From NCBI GenBank assembly GCA_019633425.1, contig WSUB01000341.1, positions 1-20,225 of the forward strand: a stretch of DNA of 20,225 bases. The letters run 5' to 3'. The stretch's first letter is position 1; the number at the start of each line of letters is the position of its first letter. This DNA comes from Tulasnella sp. 424 (Eukaryota > Basidiomycota > Agaricomycetes > Cantharellales > Tulasnellaceae). The position numbers and the translations under genes are program-made. The notes under the pieces were generated by a model. It worked only from the letters and a program-made list of their open reading frames with translations. It ran no database searches and had not been told where the DNA came from. Shown piece by piece: positions 18,898 to 20,225 of this stretch.

Positions 18898-19208
18898 TGA
18901 CCCCGTCCTCACATCTTATCTTTCCTCACATCTTATCTTATCATCCTCTACTCGTTAGTTTACGCGTCGCCTCCACTTGTTAACTCACGCGTCACCTCCA
19001 CCGTCTCAGTCAGCGCCTCATGTCGTTACACATTCGTTAGTCATAACCTCCACTTTCATTACTATAATAGTACGACGGAATGAGGAGGGTTGTTCCTCAT
19101 TCCGCCTCTTGTCTACTCCTCTAGTATCAACATCTCTTTTACCTCTTGACTCTTGACCATTGACCCCGAAGCGCCTCGCCTGATTACTCTCGACCTCGAA
19201 CTCTGACA
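18893..19208 (+). repeat. 3' LTR of element A
   Basis: 316 bp, TGTGATGACC to CTCTGACA, identical to 6828-7143 except for A at 18994. Followed by the duplication TACCC (19209-19213). Contains the LTR hairpin at about 19076-19104. Confidence 0.96.
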
Positions 19209-20225
19209 TACCCATCGCTAACGCGTACACGTCACTCTTACGGGTCTTGGCGATGTAATCCCGGATTGTCAGAGTTTCGAGGTCGATGATAATTCAGGCG
19301 AGGCGCTTCGAGGTCAATGATCAAGAGTCAAGAGGTAGAAGAGATGCTGATACTAAGAGAGTAGACAAGAGGCGGAATGAGGAACAGATCTCCTCATTCC
19401 ATCCGACTATTATAGTACTGAAAGTGGAGGTAATGACTAATGAATGTGTAACGACATGAGGCAATCAATAAGCAAGTGGAGGGATGCGTAAGCGAGCGAA
19501 GAAGACGTGTAAGGGAATGGATGGAACCTGGTGGAACTTGATGGAACGTTCTGATAAGATAGTAAACGAGTGTGATAAGATGATGTGAAGACAGGGTCAT
19601 CACACGGATCTTGTTTATTCCGATGGTAAGAGGGACCTGAAGTTCCGGAATACTTGACTTCAGCTCCTCCCACTTGCTAACCAAGCTTTCATATACAGGG
19701 AGCGTGAGTGAGAGAGTTGGGGTACTCTCATAGGAGAGGAGCTGTTGTGCGGCATGGGGGATCGATAGGTGGTGAATGTTGATAAGCCGTTCGATATCCA
19801 ACCGCGAGATCCTGAACTTGCTGAGCTCTTCGATTGTGTTAACAAACTGGTTGATTGCCTATTTGAAATTCAAAATTAGCCTGTTTTCGTCGGGTTCAGA
19901 GGCTCGACGTACGGGGTAAAGCTCGAGGAAGCGGTGGAGCATCACAAATGATGAAGACCAACGAGTCGGACAGTCGCGAAGAGGCTGTACTACCGGTAGC
20001 TTGATCGCTGTGCCCGAAGTCCGAAGCTCCGGATCCATTTCCACCCACCATGCTTTCCATATCTCCAATGCATTGTCCCAGAGCCTACCACTATTCCGCT
20101 TGGTGATTATGCGCTGAAATGCCTCGCAGCGCTGCCCGGACACGCGCACATCAGGAAATAGGTTAATACTACATAATGGGCTACCTATTATGTTGGTAGA
20201 TATAGTTTCTCATACTTGGTCAAAA
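19209..20225 (-). pseudogene. hAT transposase, central part (N-terminus outside window)
   Basis: The exon at 19913-20168 or further right contains DVRVSGQRCEAFQ and, later, DCPTRW...MLHRFLELYP, both usual hAT signatures. Intron 19859-19912 (54 bp) follows, then an exon from 19858 with AINQFVNTIEELSKF, interrupted by solo LTR D and continuing at 19209-19266 with YIAKTRKSDVYALAM. Across element A this joins in frame, phase 1, to INPTMKLEW at 6771. The 5' border of the right exon is unclear: a TAG acceptor lies at 20169-20171, but the frame stays open a little further. The gene is disrupted twice, so it is a pseudogene here. Confidence 0.82.
19267..19604 (-). mobile_element. Solo LTR D in the hAT transposase
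   Basis: A 338-bp LTR on the minus strand with ends TGTCAGAG and TCATCACA, flanked by CGGAT (19262-19266 and 19605-19609). hAT coding sequence continues in frame on both sides when it is removed with one CGGAT. It carries the lineage hairpin with one stem change (TTCCA instead of TTCCG on the plus strand) and a TATAATA box. Confidence 0.92.

Larger units (their letters stand above)
6828..19208 (+). mobile_element. Ty3/gypsy chromovirus A, interrupted by element B
   Basis: It is bounded by 316-bp LTRs (6828-7143 and 18893-19208) in direct orientation and flanked by the 5-bp duplication TACCC (6823-6827 and 19209-19213). Without B and one copy of GAAAG it is about 5.97 kb: LTR, primer site, leader frame, gag, pol with chromodomain, polypurine tract, LTR. 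The LTRs differ at one position only (G at 6929, A at 18994), so insertion is recent. It carries two coding lesions in pol and a large insertion in gag, so it is non-autonomous now. Confidence 0.95.
5571..20225 (-). mobile_element. hAT DNA transposon, split by nested LTR elements, runs off right edge
   Basis: Transposase exons lie at 5836-6771 and 19209-20168 on the minus strand. Removing LTR element A (with one TACCC) and solo LTR D (with one CGGAT) joins them in the correct order. The left limit at 5571 is tentative: TAGTGTTGCC there could be a terminal inverted repeat, and just inside it is a dense cluster of TTCGA/TCGAA words as in hAT subterminal regions. The other end, and the N-terminal part of the transposase where a BED-type DNA-binding domain would be expected, are outside the window, so the terminal repeat and the 8-bp target duplication cannot be checked. 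Confidence 0.75.

Noticed and set aside
6828..19208. Two separate gypsy elements in inverted head-to-head order
   Set aside because: TACCC and GAAAG duplications and the continuation of gag from 7984 to 14393 show that B is inside A.

Overview
The window looks like a transposon-rich chromosome segment from a filamentous basidiomycete, probably an agaricomycete. The evidence is many 49-70 bp GT..AG introns, a fungal-type kinase-TPR gene, chromodomain Ty3/gypsy elements and a hAT transposase. A Cantharellales-type genome (Tulasnella or Rhizoctonia) would fit, but this is a weak guess from protein style and not from any search.

Layout. 1-627: 3' flank, with at best one doubtful partial exon. 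628-2978 (minus): an apparently intact eight-exon gene for a non-RD protein kinase fused to six TPR repeats, with a TATA box at 3089-3095. About 3100-5570: no gene recognised; the AT-rich part (about 4430-5400) carries a 64-bp tandem repeat with GC-rich hairpins. 5571-20225: one hAT transposon on the minus strand, broken by LTR retrotransposons and running off the right edge.

The nest can be read from 5-bp target-site duplications (TSDs). Gypsy element A (plus strand, 6828-19208, TSD TACCC) sits at a hAT splice donor. Gypsy element B (minus strand, 7985-14387, TSD GAAAG) sits inside the gag of A. Solo LTR C (13382-13742, TSD GGGAT) sits inside the leader of B. Solo LTR D (19267-19604, TSD CGGAT) sits separately in the hAT. 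With insertions removed, A is about 6.0 kb, B about 6.0 kb, and the hAT reading continues across the A and D sites.

A and B are related chromoviruses: gag, then pol with protease, RT, RNase H, integrase and chromodomain. Gag and pol overlap by TGATG. Both copies carry lesions: A has an in-frame TGA in the protease region and a C-run frameshift before the chromodomain; B has an in-frame TGA in RT and a G-run frameshift after RNase H. Their LTRs are almost or fully identical (1 difference in 316; none seen in 362), so both insertions are young.

The most interesting signals are: (1) an apparent self-priming system, where the 11 nt after the 5' LTR (TTAGGYGGAAT) are complementary over 9 nt to a site in the LTR about 36 nt after the start of a TATA-like box, and that site is one arm of a conserved LTR hairpin; (2) a conserved, apparently undescribed leader reading frame between the primer site and gag, seen in both elements; (3) a Gag zinc knuckle of CCHH rather than CCHC type; and (4) the non-RD kinase-TPR gene.
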